Assembly (NCBI GenBank): GCA_030348875.1
Contig: JAUCEP010000002.1
Coordinates: 3,869,501-3,933,500, forward strand
Direction: 5' to 3'
From: Ureibacillus composti
GTDB taxonomy: Bacteria; Bacillota; Bacilli; Bacillales_A; Planococcaceae
Length of the DNA stretch: 64,000 bases
Position numbers and translations under genes: made by a program. Below are positions 7,526 through 15,488 of this stretch, piece after piece (the stretch's first letter is position 1; each line of letters opens with the position of its first letter). Below the pieces are notes generated by a model that was given only the letters and a program-made list of their open reading frames with translations, was not told where the DNA came from and ran no database searches.

Positions 7526-8185
7526 TTATTTATTAAATTTACCACGTTCAGCTTGAGCGTTTTGTTGTCTTACTTCTTGAATATCTGTTCCTGCCATCGT
7601 TTTACCTGCTGATTGTTGGTTTGAGAATGATTGGCCTTGTGCAAATGGTGCACTTTCTTGGGCAATTTCTTCTCTTACCTTTTGGATATCAGTTCCAGCT
7701 GCTGTTTTACCTGCAGTTGGTTGGCTTAATGGACTTTGGTTTGAGAATGATTGGCCTTGTGCAAATGGTGCACTTTCTTGGGCGATTTCTTCTCTTACCT
7801 TTTGGATATCAGTTCCTGCCATTGTTTTACCTGCAGATGGTTGGCTTAATGGACTTTGGTTTGAGAATGATTGGCCTTGTGCAAATGGTGCGCTTTCTTG
7901 TGCGATTTCTTCTCGTACCTTTTGGATATCAGTTCCAGCCATCGTTTTACCTGCAGTTGGTTGGCTTAATGGACTTTGATTTGAGAATGATTGGCCTTGT
8001 GCAAATGGTGCACTTTCTTGAGCAATTTCTTCTCTTACTTTCTGGATATTAGTTCCAGATGCTGTAGATCCACCAAATGATTGGCTTCCAAATCCTTGAC
8101 CATTACCTGCTTGAGCATTACGACGTTTTACTTCCTCAATATCAGTTCCTGCTTCTGTGAAACGTTTACCATTATTATTTTGCAT
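7526..8185 (-). CDS. sspE: Gamma-type small acid-soluble spore protein with expanded repeats
   Basis: Gamma-SASPs are amino-acid reserves of the dormant spore, degraded at germination. This 219-residue protein starts with KRFTEAGTDIEEVKRRNAQA and ends with GTDIQEVRQQNAQAERGKF, both family hallmarks. Between them (residues 44-198) are four near-identical units of 40, 40, 40 and 35 residues, each with GTDIQKVREEIAQESAPFAQ and a Gln/Ser/Asn-rich tail. EEIAQES resembles the cleavage site of the germination protease GPR. Typical Bacillus gamma-SASPs are around 85-95 residues with two repeats, so this one is more than twice as long. GGAGG precedes the ATG, and a sigma-G-like promoter lies at 8216-8244. 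The symbol is by similarity. Confidence 0.88.
   Translation of the reverse strand: MQNNNGKRFTEAGTDIEEVKRRNAQAGNGQGFGSQSFGGSTASGTNIQKVREEIAQESAPFAQGQSFSNQSPLSQPTAGKTMAGTDIQKVREEIAQESAPFAQGQSFSNQSPLSQPSAGKTMAGTDIQKVREEIAQESAPFAQGQSFSNQSPLSQPTAGKTAAGTDIQKVREEIAQESAPFAQGQSFSNQQSAGKTMAGTDIQEVRQQNAQAERGKFNK
7592..8056 (-). repeat. Coding tandem repeat, about 120 bp units, inside the SASP gene
   Basis: Four in-frame copies (120, 120, 120 and 105 bases) encode residues 44-198 of the gamma-SASP. The copies differ mainly at synonymous positions and at Thr/Ser and Met/Ala swaps. Expansion by recombination between copies is the likely origin. Confidence 0.9.
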
Positions 8186-8215
8186 AATAAAAACACCTCC
8201 AAATTGTTATGAGTT

Positions 8216-8244
8216 TATCATGCCTTTTTACCCGAAAATTATGT
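8216..8244 (-). promoter_or_regulatory. Probable sigma-G promoter of the gamma-SASP gene
   Basis: On the minus strand the -10-like CATGATA follows a -35-like ACATA after 17 bases, about 30 bases upstream of the start codon. The -10 fits the CATNNTA pattern of forespore-specific ssp promoters; the -35 is weaker. Confidence 0.45.
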
Positions 8245-8472
8245 GCGATTATTATTTTTATTTTTTTCAACTCGGTGATATTCTGAGATTTGAATTACCC
8301 GCGCGTTGCGAGTATTCAATTCATGATAAATTCCTCTACTATCCGTAAAGGAAATGTATTGATCTCGTTCACTTTGAATAAGCTCTTCAGCTTGCTGTTG
8401 AGATTCCAAATGAATAAATCTTCTTACATAATGATTTTCATCAAAGAAGTATGTGACTTTGAATTCCTTCAT
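8239..8472 (-). CDS. Small hypothetical protein next to the SASP gene
   Basis: This 77-residue protein, rich in charged and aromatic residues, has no signal peptide or membrane segment. It begins MKEFKVTYFFDENHYVRRF and carries SQQQAEELIQSERDQYISF, then a strand-rich C-terminal half ending in basic and Asn residues. GGATGAGGG precedes the ATG by a suitable distance. It is upstream of the gamma-SASP on the same strand with a 53-base gap that contains the SASP promoter candidate. I do not recognise the family. Its position suggests, but does not show, a spore-related role. Confidence 0.6.
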   Translation of the reverse strand: MKEFKVTYFFDENHYVRRFIHLESQQQAEELIQSERDQYISFTDSRGIYHELNTRNARVIQISEYHRVEKNKNNNRT

Positions 8473-8714
8473 TTCTTTCCCTCATCCTTTTTTAGTGTGA
8501 ATATAAGAACGTTTAAAATATCAAAATAAAAAGCCGATTATAAAGAAGCTGCAAACTCACTATTATTATTAACTTCCAAAAAATCACACAATGGAGAACA
8601 AGCTCATAAAATAAATTGCTAATCCACACTATATTTTTCACGAAATTGCGGTTACACATTTTCGTACTTCTTCAATCATAAAATATGTGCATGTCCAATT
8701 GTTGGAGGGAATGC

Positions 8715-9302
8715 ATGTATATCATAAAGAAAGGCTTATCAATTATCCTTGGCAGTTTCTTTGTTGCTATTGGTGTAAATGTATTTATAACACCTTATCA
8801 AATTCTTGATGGTGGTGTAATTGGACTAGCATTAATCTTACATTACCTTTATCACTGGCAAATTGGACTCATGCTTATTCTGCTTAGTATCCCTATTTTT
8901 ATGATTGCTTGGTTTAAATATAGGAGTTTCTTCTATAACAGTTTACACGGATTACTCATTTCATCTTTTATTATTGATTTACTGAAGCCACTTGAGACTT
9001 CACTTCAGATGTTTCAAATAGATGGTGTGGTAAGTGCGATATTAGGTGGCTTTTTTGTTGGTTTAGGGATTGGAATAATGCTTCGACACGATACAAGTAC
9101 CGGTGGGACAGATTTGTTAGCCCAATTTATTTCTGATAAAACAAAAGTAAATGTTGGGATCATCATTTTTTTCATCGATTCTGCTGTAGTTACCTTAGGG
9201 GGAATTTTACTTTCAACTAGCACATTATTACTGTCAATAATCACCATATTAGTAGTTGGTTTTACGACGAGTGTTGTCACCATTAAGAAGGGAATTACAT
9301 AA
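8715..9302 (+). CDS. YitT family membrane protein
   Basis: This 195-residue integral membrane protein has about five or six hydrophobic segments. It begins MYIIKKGLSIILGSFFVAIG and carries the family motifs ITPYQILDGGVIGLAL and GGFFVGLGIGIMLRHDTSTGGTDLLA. It lacks the cytoplasmic DUF2179 domain that follows the membrane part in full-length YitT proteins, so it is a short form. An upstream in-frame ATG at 8685 is possible, but GGAGG lies 6 bases before the ATG at 8715. The function of the family is unknown. It converges on the EamA gene and shares a terminator with it. Confidence 0.82.
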   Translation: MYIIKKGLSIILGSFFVAIGVNVFITPYQILDGGVIGLALILHYLYHWQIGLMLILLSIPIFMIAWFKYRSFFYNSLHGLLISSFIIDLLKPLETSLQMFQIDGVVSAILGGFFVGLGIGIMLRHDTSTGGTDLLAQFISDKTKVNVGIIIFFIDSAVVTLGGILLSTSTLLLSIITILVVGFTTSVVTIKKGIT

Positions 9303-9306
9303 TAAA

Positions 9307-9346
9307 AAGAACCTGTACTCCCAAGAAGTAGGAGTGGCAGGTTCTT
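9307..9346. terminator. Bidirectional terminator between yitT-like and eamA-like genes
   Basis: The hairpin AAGAACCTG...CAGGTTCTT has an inner ACTCC/GGAGT stem. It lies between two convergent stop codons and overlaps the end of the minus-strand gene slightly. Confidence 0.75.
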
Positions 9347-10235
9347 ACAATACATTGTGTTCTTCTTTCGTTTCCTTCTTCCTAATAAAGGAAAGCTTTG
9401 TTTCTGATATGATAATGGCACCTAAAATAACAATTGCTCCAATTGCCATTCTTGGTGTCAAAAGTTCACCCAAGAAGAGTACAGAGAAAACCATACCCCA
9501 GAAGGCCTCAGTCGATAAAATAATAGCTGTTTTTGTTTCATTCGTAAACTTTTGAGCGATGGTTTGTAAACAATAAGCTAAAGTTGTTGAGAAGACCCCT
9601 AAGTATAAGGTAGATAATACACCTTCCATTTCAAAAGAAAAGTTTGTATCTCCTTTTAAGATGACAACAGCCCAACCTAAAATTGCTGCAACAGCCATTT
9701 GAACAACAGTAAGCAAAATAGGATCTTCATCTTTTACATACTTTGCTGTATAAAAAATTTGATATGCAAACCCGAAGGCACAGGCTAAAGTTAATAAATC
9801 TCCTATGTTTACTCCTGATGAAAACTGAAGTGATAGACAGGCAATCCCAATAATCGCTAAAAATGCGCCCGTTAATTCATATATATCAATCTTTCTTTTA
9901 TACATAAAAAATGCAATGAATGGGACAATGACTACGTTTACTGCAGTGATAAACGCATTCTTTGATGCAGTCGTGTATTGTAGGCCAACTGTTTGTAGTG
10001 CAAACGCTAAATATAAAAAAAGTCCTAATACAGTGCCCTTTAATATTGTCGACTTTTTTATTTTTCTTAGTCTTTTATGAAAGACAATACTAAGTATGAT
10101 GACACCAATTAAAAATCTTGCCGCCAAAAGCTGGTAAGGGGACAGATAATCAAGGGAAAGTGCGGACATAACAAAACCACTACCCCAAATAATTGCTGTC
10201 GTAATCAGCATTATTTCACCTATATATTTCCTCAT
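9345..10235 (-). CDS. EamA/DMT family transporter
   Basis: This 296-residue membrane protein has ten predicted hydrophobic helices in two EamA repeats of about 135 residues. The first contains IWGSGFVMSALSLDYLSPYQ, the second TLACAFGFAYQIF and later STEAFWGMVFSVLFLGE. Such drug/metabolite transporters export small molecules or amino acids. The substrate is not evident. I start at the ATG at 10235, which has GGAGG 6 bases upstream; the longer frame starts at a TTG that lies before the ribosome binding site. It is monocistronic and convergent with the YitT-like gene. Confidence 0.85.
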   Translation of the reverse strand: MRKYIGEIMLITTAIIWGSGFVMSALSLDYLSPYQLLAARFLIGVIILSIVFHKRLRKIKKSTILKGTVLGLFLYLAFALQTVGLQYTTASKNAFITAVNVVIVPFIAFFMYKRKIDIYELTGAFLAIIGIACLSLQFSSGVNIGDLLTLACAFGFAYQIFYTAKYVKDEDPILLTVVQMAVAAILGWAVVILKGDTNFSFEMEGVLSTLYLGVFSTTLAYCLQTIAQKFTNETKTAIILSTEAFWGMVFSVLFLGELLTPRMAIGAIVILGAIIISETKLSFIRKKETKEEHNVL

Positions 10236-10468
10236 ACCCATCCTCCACAATTTTCTATTTCATCTAGTATTATAACATCATTTATTTTAACTAATAGATT
10301 GTTATTGAATATTCCATTTTTTCATTCACTACTAAATTTAAAATAATATTGAATAATATGTGAAAATTATTTTATAAATAGAAATTTATGGTAATATTTA
10401 ATTACTAATTCTTCAAACAATTTATCATTACATTTATCTATTTTTATATTCCCGAAAGGTTGAATAAG

Positions 10469-11530
10469 ATGCTACAGTCCATCCTGTCTAATTTAGCAAT
10501 TATTTTACTATTCCATTTATCCATGTCTATGGTAATGAATCATAAAAAGAAAATCCCTAATTCATTGATTCAATTAACAATGATTATTGTAGGTTCTGTA
10601 GCTGTTATTTCGATGTTTTATTTACCCATCCGTTTCAACCATTATTGGGTAGATATGAGAATGATCCCATTAGTATTTATCGCTTATATACATGGTTGGA
10701 AAAAAGCACTCCCTACTTTACTCGTTGCATCTGTATGGCGGTTCTTTATGGGGGGAGCAGGAATGGTTCCTGGTATACTATTTGGGATGATCGGACCAAC
10801 ACTCATTGCCCTGGCATTTCACCACCGTTCTATATTTAATAAAAATTTTATAGAGGGCATTGGAATTATTATTGTGTGTTGGCTCTTTTCTGACTTACCA
10901 ATCATCTATATCATTCCAAATGGATGGGAGATTTTTAAAAGCACTGCATTGATACGAGGGTCATCTTTTGTTATTACTGCAACTATTCTTTACATGTTTA
11001 TTACACAAGATCGTCAACGCCGTATGTTAAATGAAGAACTTGAAAAATTAGCAACAGAAGATCCGCTTACAAACCTCTTTAATAAACGTAAGTTTTATGA
11101 GGTTGTTCATAGAAAAATAACCACTCTCCAACCTAAGCACTTTTTAGCAATGTTAGACATTGATCACTTCAAACAAATTAACGATACACATGGTCATCTA
11201 GTTGGAGATAAAATTCTAGTTTTATTAAGTAATATTTTAATGAGATATAGAAATGAGAGAGTTACAATAGGGAGATATGGAGGAGAAGAATTTATCATTT
11301 ACATTGGTAATTCCACTAATGACGAAGCAAAAGAACTGATCGAAGAAATTATTCAAGAGATTCGCTCGACCTCTTTTCCAATTAGCAATTCAAAAACAAT
11401 CCACATTACTGTTTCCATTGGATTAACCGAAATGAATGATCATCTATCTTTACTAAGTAATGTAAATCAGGCAGATCAAAACTTATATATGGCAAAAAGG
11501 AAAGGTAGAGATTGTCTGATTTGTCGATAA
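10469..11530 (+). CDS. Membrane-bound diguanylate cyclase (5TM sensor + GGDEF)
   Basis: This protein makes cyclic di-GMP from two GTP. About residues 1-180 hold six hydrophobic helices of the 5TM-LytS-like sensor type (LPIRFNHYWVDMRMIP, then the small-residue-rich GGAGMVPGILFGMIGPT). A cytoplasmic GGDEF domain follows, with DIDHFKQINDTHGH and the catalytic RYGGEEF near residues 270-275, so it should be active. The RxxD inhibitory site that normally precedes GGEEF is absent, so product feedback is unlikely. The ATG at 10469 lies 9 bases after GAAAGG; the TTG at 10460 abuts that site. It stands alone and is followed by a terminator. Confidence 0.87.
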   Translation: MLQSILSNLAIILLFHLSMSMVMNHKKKIPNSLIQLTMIIVGSVAVISMFYLPIRFNHYWVDMRMIPLVFIAYIHGWKKALPTLLVASVWRFFMGGAGMVPGILFGMIGPTLIALAFHHRSIFNKNFIEGIGIIIVCWLFSDLPIIYIIPNGWEIFKSTALIRGSSFVITATILYMFITQDRQRRMLNEELEKLATEDPLTNLFNKRKFYEVVHRKITTLQPKHFLAMLDIDHFKQINDTHGHLVGDKILVLLSNILMRYRNERVTIGRYGGEEFIIYIGNSTNDEAKELIEEIIQEIRSTSFPISNSKTIHITVSIGLTEMNDHLSLLSNVNQADQNLYMAKRKGRDCLICR

Positions 11531-11535
11531 CAATA

Positions 11536-11570
11536 AAGACCCTCCCACAATTAGATGGGAGGGTCCTTTT
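11536..11570 (+). terminator. Terminator after the diguanylate cyclase gene
   Basis: A strong hairpin GACCCTCCCA / TGGGAGGGTC is followed by CTTTT. It may also serve the converging minus-strand GNAT gene. Confidence 0.85.
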
Positions 11571-11593
11571 AGATATGTTTTAAACTGTTTATT

Positions 11594-12109
11594 CTATTCA
11601 ATATCAAATCGGTAACACATTACTAAATTACCTCGATTACCAAATTCCTTTTCAAAATCTCTTTGGAATCCGAATCGTTCATACAAACGGATTGCATCTT
11701 TCATGATTTCACCCGTGTGTAGATACAGACTCTTTGCGCCTTTCTGTTTTGCATACTCAATACTCTCTTGAAGTAATTTTCTTGCAACCCCTTTACCTCT
11801 AGCTGAAGGGTGTACACCTAGTAAACGAACGATTGGAGTTTGAATATTTAATTCGGGTCTCCCATAAGCTTCTTCACTATTTGCGTATATTTGTAGAGTT
11901 CCCAACACTGCCTGATTATCATCTTTTGCAATTAAGACTTTTTCAATCTTTGGGTTATCTAATGATTTTTTAATATCTAATAGATAATCATTAAAGGCTT
12001 CTTGACTTTTAAAGCCATCTCGATATTGTTCATAGCTAGTAATTAACACATCACGAGTAGCCTCTTTATCTTCTTCCGATAAAGTACTGATGATAATTAA
12101 ATTTCCCAT
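11594..12109 (-). CDS. GNAT family N-acetyltransferase
   Basis: This 171-residue single-domain acetyltransferase has its acetyl-CoA loop in LLGVHPSARGKGVARKL (RGKGVA at residues 104-109). Motif B is DAIRLYERFGFQRDF. It shares the LHT, LY and GF landmarks with the GNAT at 4484-4987, so the two are paralogues within this window. A good site AAGGGGATTG precedes the ATG. The substrate is unknown. It lies downstream of the amino-acid-binding lipoprotein gene on the same strand with only a 44-base gap, so co-transcription is possible. Confidence 0.83.
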   Translation of the reverse strand: MGNLIIISTLSEEDKEATRDVLITSYEQYRDGFKSQEAFNDYLLDIKKSLDNPKIEKVLIAKDDNQAVLGTLQIYANSEEAYGRPELNIQTPIVRLLGVHPSARGKGVARKLLQESIEYAKQKGAKSLYLHTGEIMKDAIRLYERFGFQRDFEKEFGNRGNLVMCYRFDIE

Positions 12110-12153
12110 TCAATCCCCTTCTCAAACGTATTTATCTAATTATACATCTAGTA

Positions 12154-12978
12154 TTAAAAATCAACGCTATAATCTGCTCCCAGCCATTTCAAGCTTAGTT
12201 CACTAACGACTCCTTCTTCTTTCAATTCAACAAGTGCCTCATCGATTCGATCAGCAAGTGCTGTTTCATCTTTATTGAATAAGAAGAATACCTTTGAACT
12301 TGATAAAGCTTCTCCCACAACCTTTTGCTCAGCATCAGATTGTTCGTTGACAAAATCTACAGCAAATGGAGTTGATACAATAGCATCAATACGACCAGTC
12401 TTTAATTGTTGATTTGAGTCAACAGAGCCTTGCGAATATACAATTTCTGCCCCCAAATCATGTTCACTGTTATATTTCTCCAGAAGGACAGCAGAACTAC
12501 TTGTAGGTGTTGCCCCGACCTTTTTACCTTTCAAGTCTTCAATTGATTGAATTTCATTATTGTCTTGATGGACAGTTACTTTCAATGGAAATACATTATA
12601 AGGTTCTTTGTTAAATAAATATTTCTCTTCTCGTTCCTCAGTTACTTCCATTTGATGTGCAACAAAATCAATTTTATCTGTTTCTAAACTAACTAATAAA
12701 TTAGGAAAGTCCATTGTTTGGAACTCAAATTCATACTCTGGTAATTTTTCATCTATTGCTTTAACCATTTCAATATCGTATCCATTTAAATTTCCATCTT
12801 CATCAATAAAACAAATATTTGGGAATTGTGTACCTGTTCCTACTACAATTTTTTGAACGTCCTCTGTTTTAGCACTAGTTGCAACCTTTTCCTTTTTTTC
12901 CTCTGTCGCTGTATTTGATGAGCAAGCTGCTAGTAACAAAACAGCGGAACTAATTGTCCATAACCATGTTTTTTTCAT
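12154..12978 (-). CDS. Amino-acid ABC transporter substrate-binding lipoprotein
   Basis: This 274-residue extracellular binding protein of the SBP_bac_3 family starts with a lipoprotein signal peptide ending at LAAC (Cys near residue 18). Family landmarks follow: NGYDIEMVKAIDEKLPEYEF, MDFPNLLVSLETDKIDFVA and EDLKGKKVGATPTSSSAV. This points to polar or sulfur amino acids (FliY/TcyA-like). The longer frame to 13092 is not used, because AAGGGG precedes the ATG at 12978 and the signal peptide starts there. No permease or ATPase gene is adjacent, so it either works with a transporter encoded elsewhere or is an orphan receptor. Confidence 0.85.
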   Translation of the reverse strand: MKKTWLWTISSAVLLLAACSSNTATEEKKEKVATSAKTEDVQKIVVGTGTQFPNICFIDEDGNLNGYDIEMVKAIDEKLPEYEFEFQTMDFPNLLVSLETDKIDFVAHQMEVTEEREEKYLFNKEPYNVFPLKVTVHQDNNEIQSIEDLKGKKVGATPTSSSAVLLEKYNSEHDLGAEIVYSQGSVDSNQQLKTGRIDAIVSTPFAVDFVNEQSDAEQKVVGEALSSSKVFFLFNKDETALADRIDEALVELKEEGVVSELSLKWLGADYSVDF

Positions 12979-13240
12979 TGATAATACCCCTTTTCTATTT
13001 TCTTTAGTTTTAATCATTACAACACCGACAAGAATACTAAGCTTTGTGACTAAAAAAATTTCCCCATCCCTTTTTATCCGCACTAAACACATAGGTATTG
13101 TAAACTTTTAATTTCGTTTATCCTACCATGTAATTTTTAAAATTGGAATACTTTTACTGATAGAAAAAATTTTATAGTAGATAGAAAAATTCTATTAGTA
13201 CGAATCTTTTTACAAATTTTCTTTTAAATGTTAAATAAAC

Positions 13241-13280
13241 AAAAAGACAATCCCCTTCTATTTTCAAAAGGAATTGCCTT
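13241..13280 (-). terminator. Terminator of the MBL-tetR operon
   Basis: On the minus strand, arms GCAATTCCTTT / AAGGGGATTGTC are followed by five U residues just after the TetR-family stop codon. Confidence 0.75.
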
Positions 13281-13295
13281 TCCAATTTGTGCATT

Positions 13296-13865
13296 TTAGT
13301 TTGCTAATTGATTTAAATATGAAATAAAGCCAGCCATTAACACTTGAAAGCTTTCTTCAGGCTCTTCCGCTAATTTAAAAGCCTGTTTTTGCTCTAAGGA
13401 CGAGAAACCATGAAGGATACTTCTTAGTGCTCTAATGGCGTGGATTGTATTTTCATTTGTTAAATGATAGTCACTTAAAATGTTAGATAGTAATTGAATG
13501 ATTTTTCTACTTGCCTTCTGCATTTCTTCGTCATTTGGCTCAGGAGCACTTAATGTAAGATTATATAATCCGGTATGTTCCCTTGAAAACTCCAGATACC
13601 CATATGCCATTGAAATTAGTGCCTCATCTTTCATTTTTCCCTTTGCTGCCTCAGTTAATTTTTCATTTAGTAATGTTAAACCGCGAAGGGAAAGATGCCT
13701 TTTAAGGTCTGGTAACCCTTGAATATGATTAAAAAGAGAGGGGGGACGAACGTTTAACTTCCTCGCAATAGCCGCAAGGGTTACATTGTCTACGCCATCT
13801 GTATCTGCAATATCCGCTGCTGTATTGATAATCGTTAATAGATCTAATCCAACTCTTGGTGACAT
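13296..13865 (-). CDS. TetR family transcriptional regulator
   Basis: This 189-residue protein has an N-terminal TetR helix-turn-helix: IINTAADIADTDGVDNVTL, then AAIARKLNVRPPSLFNHI with the recognition helix near residues 35-45. The C-terminal helical domain (ALRSILHGFSSLEQ) is of the WHG-containing type. Its ATG follows the stop of the metallo-hydrolase gene directly (TAG-ATG), so the two are translationally coupled. It probably represses its own operon through the two palindromes at 14720-14758. The ligand is unknown and may be a substrate of the hydrolase. Confidence 0.88.
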   Translation of the reverse strand: MSPRVGLDLLTIINTAADIADTDGVDNVTLAAIARKLNVRPPSLFNHIQGLPDLKRHLSLRGLTLLNEKLTEAAKGKMKDEALISMAYGYLEFSREHTGLYNLTLSAPEPNDEEMQKASRKIIQLLSNILSDYHLTNENTIHAIRALRSILHGFSSLEQKQAFKLAEEPEESFQVLMAGFISYLNQLAN

Positions 13866-14594
13866 CTATGCTCCAACCTTCTTCAATTTCTTCTCAGCTT
13901 CAAAAATAGCTTGTTGAATATTTTGCACTGGATTCTCAATTACTTTCCCATGACCTACTGCAAGTAATGTAGGATTTAACTTTAAAATCTTTTTGGCGCT
14001 TTCAAGGGATATGTCTTTGTTCCAGGTACCAAAAGCCGGAAACGGAAAAAGGGGAACAAATTGACCACAAATTGCAATCTTCCCTTGCGTCTGTAAAGCA
14101 TCTCCAGCGATCAATATTCCGTTCGTTTTATCAAAAAGAGAAATAGATCCTGGTGTATGGCCCGGTGTTTCAATCACTACTAAAGAGCCAATTTGATCAT
14201 TTTCCTTTAATAATCGATCAGGCTCTGTTTTTAGGTTTTTAGGGATATCCCCTTTTATCGGAGTATGTGGCTCATCTTGATCTAATGATTTATCGCCCTT
14301 CATTAAACGACTGTCACGGACTGAGATAGATACACATACTTCTGGGAATTTTTGTTTTAAAAAGTCTAGAGCACCGAGATGATCACCATGGGCGTGTGTC
14401 AAAATGATATTCGTAAGAGGTTTACCTAAACTTTTAATCTCTTCAACAATTCCTTTAAAACTTGCCTGCATACCCGTATCAATTAATGTCAATTCATTTT
14501 GTTCTGCATATAAGTAACAATTTATTGGAAATAATTTTGGCCATAGCGTTAATTGTACTATTTGATTAAACTTTTGTACTTTCAAAATAATCAA
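13866..14594 (-). CDS. Metallo-beta-lactamase-fold hydrolase
   Basis: This cytoplasmic MBL-fold enzyme of about 242 residues has the zinc motif THAHGDHLGALDF. Later metal ligands are GHTPGSISLF and the aspartate of LIAGDALQ. The C-terminal histidine is in LLAVGHGKVI. It resembles glyoxalase-II/YflN-type hydrolases of unknown substrate. The open frame runs to 14645, but a GGAAGGGAAG site lies just upstream of TTG codons at 14594 and 14585. I use 14594; 14585 is an alternative. First gene of a two-gene operon with the TetR regulator, whose putative operators overlap its promoter. Confidence 0.82.
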   Translation of the reverse strand: MIILKVQKFNQIVQLTLWPKLFPINCYLYAEQNELTLIDTGMQASFKGIVEEIKSLGKPLTNIILTHAHGDHLGALDFLKQKFPEVCVSISVRDSRLMKGDKSLDQDEPHTPIKGDIPKNLKTEPDRLLKENDQIGSLVVIETPGHTPGSISLFDKTNGILIAGDALQTQGKIAICGQFVPLFPFPAFGTWNKDISLESAKKILKLNPTLLAVGHGKVIENPVQNIQQAIFEAEKKLKKVGA

Positions 14595-14719
14595 CTTCCC
14601 TTCCGGAGATTTTCTACAGTTCAAAACAAATAAGAATCCCAACAATAAAAATATAAAATTGCTACATCATTTTTCCATACTACAAATACTCCTAGCCGCT
14701 CTACTCCTCCCCAAGCAAA

Positions 14720-14758
14720 ACTAATGCCATTAGTTTTATTATAACTAATACTATTAGT
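14720..14758. promoter_or_regulatory. Two putative TetR operators flanking a -10 box
   Basis: Two copies of the palindrome ACTAAT-NNN-ATTAGT lie at 14720-14734 and 14744-14758, with centres 24 bases apart. On the minus strand a perfect TATAAT sits between them. A repressor bound here would block the MBL-tetR operon promoter. The palindromes are seen in the sequence; the link to the TetR protein is inferred. Confidence 0.6.
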
Positions 14759-14919
14759 TTGAAGTGTTAAGATTTTGTAAATTTATTCCTTATGAACTTT
14801 AGATATTTACGAATGAAGAAATGAACTTCATCAGAGGATTAAATGACTAAGTAAAAGGAACTGACTCATCCACTTCTTCATAGATTAGAGAGAATAACAA
14901 AATGAACGGAGATGTTGAA

Positions 14920-15414
14920 ATGCTTCATACAGTTTTACCGGGTGAAACATTACTGCAAATCTCAAGAAATTATCGTACTCCACTACAAATTATCATCGGT
15001 GCTAATCCAACGATTAATCCAGATATGATTTATGTAGGTCAACAAATTGAGATTCCAGGCTTGCCTGATCCTGATACCATCCCCTATCGTATTGAAGTTT
15101 CGATTAATGATCGTACACTTAAGCTCTATCGGAATAATGAATTACAAAAGACGTATCCAATAGCGGTTGGTAGGATGCTTTATGAAACACCAGTCGGGGA
15201 TTTTGTCATTGTCAATAGACACCCTTATCCAGGGGGACCTTTTGGTACGATGTGGCTAACGTTATCGAAAGAACATTACGGCATCCACGGTACAAACGAT
15301 CCAAGCTCAATCGGAAATGCAGTATCAAAAGGCTGTGTCCGAATGTACAATCAAGATGTTGAAGAATTAGCAAGTATTGTCCCAAACGGTACTGCTGTTA
15401 CAATTCGTCCATAA
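14920..15414 (+). CDS. ykuD: L,D-transpeptidase with LysM domain (YkuD-like)
   Basis: This cell-wall enzyme forms or exchanges L,D peptide cross-links. Residues 2-47 are a LysM peptidoglycan-binding domain ([19 protein letters not shown]). The rest is a YkuD catalytic domain with the motif [10 protein letters not shown], followed by the catalytic cysteine in SKGCVRM. With the ATG at 14920 (GGAG eight bases upstream) it has 164 residues, the same as B. subtilis YkuD, and aligns along its length. The longer ATG at 14902 lacks a good ribosome binding site. It has no signal peptide, like YkuD, which is linked to the spore envelope. Confidence 0.9.
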   Translation: MLHTVLPGETLLQISRNYRTPLQIIIGANPTINPDMIYVGQQIEIPGLPDPDTIPYRIEVSINDRTLKLYRNNELQKTYPIAVGRMLYETPVGDFVIVNRHPYPGGPFGTMWLTLSKEHYGIHGTNDPSSIGNAVSKGCVRMYNQDVEELASIVPNGTAVTIRP

Positions 15415-15432
15415 AAGAACATGTATTTTTTG

Positions 15433-15478
15433 TCATAAAAAAAGGTGTGCAATGAATTCAGCCTTCATTACACACCTC
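15433..15478 (-). terminator. Terminator between ykuD-like gene and the 240-residue unknown gene
   Basis: Arms AGGTGTG-AATGAA / TTCATT-ACACACCT lie between convergent genes. The U-run is on the minus-strand side (A-run at 15437-15443), so it mainly ends the minus-strand gene. Confidence 0.75.
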
Positions 15479-15488
15479 ACTTACCAAT

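Noticed and set aside
7621-8052. A 143-codon plus-strand frame with a repeating protein sequence
   Set aside because: It is the antisense shadow of the tandemly repeated SASP gene. It has no ribosome binding site, and the repeat explains the open frame.
7592-8056. Regular 120-base direct repeats that could suggest a CRISPR-like array
   Set aside because: The units are in-frame coding sequence for gamma-SASP modules without variable spacers.
12979-13092. N-terminal extension of the amino-acid-binding lipoprotein
   Set aside because: The lipoprotein signal peptide and ribosome binding site place the start at 12978.
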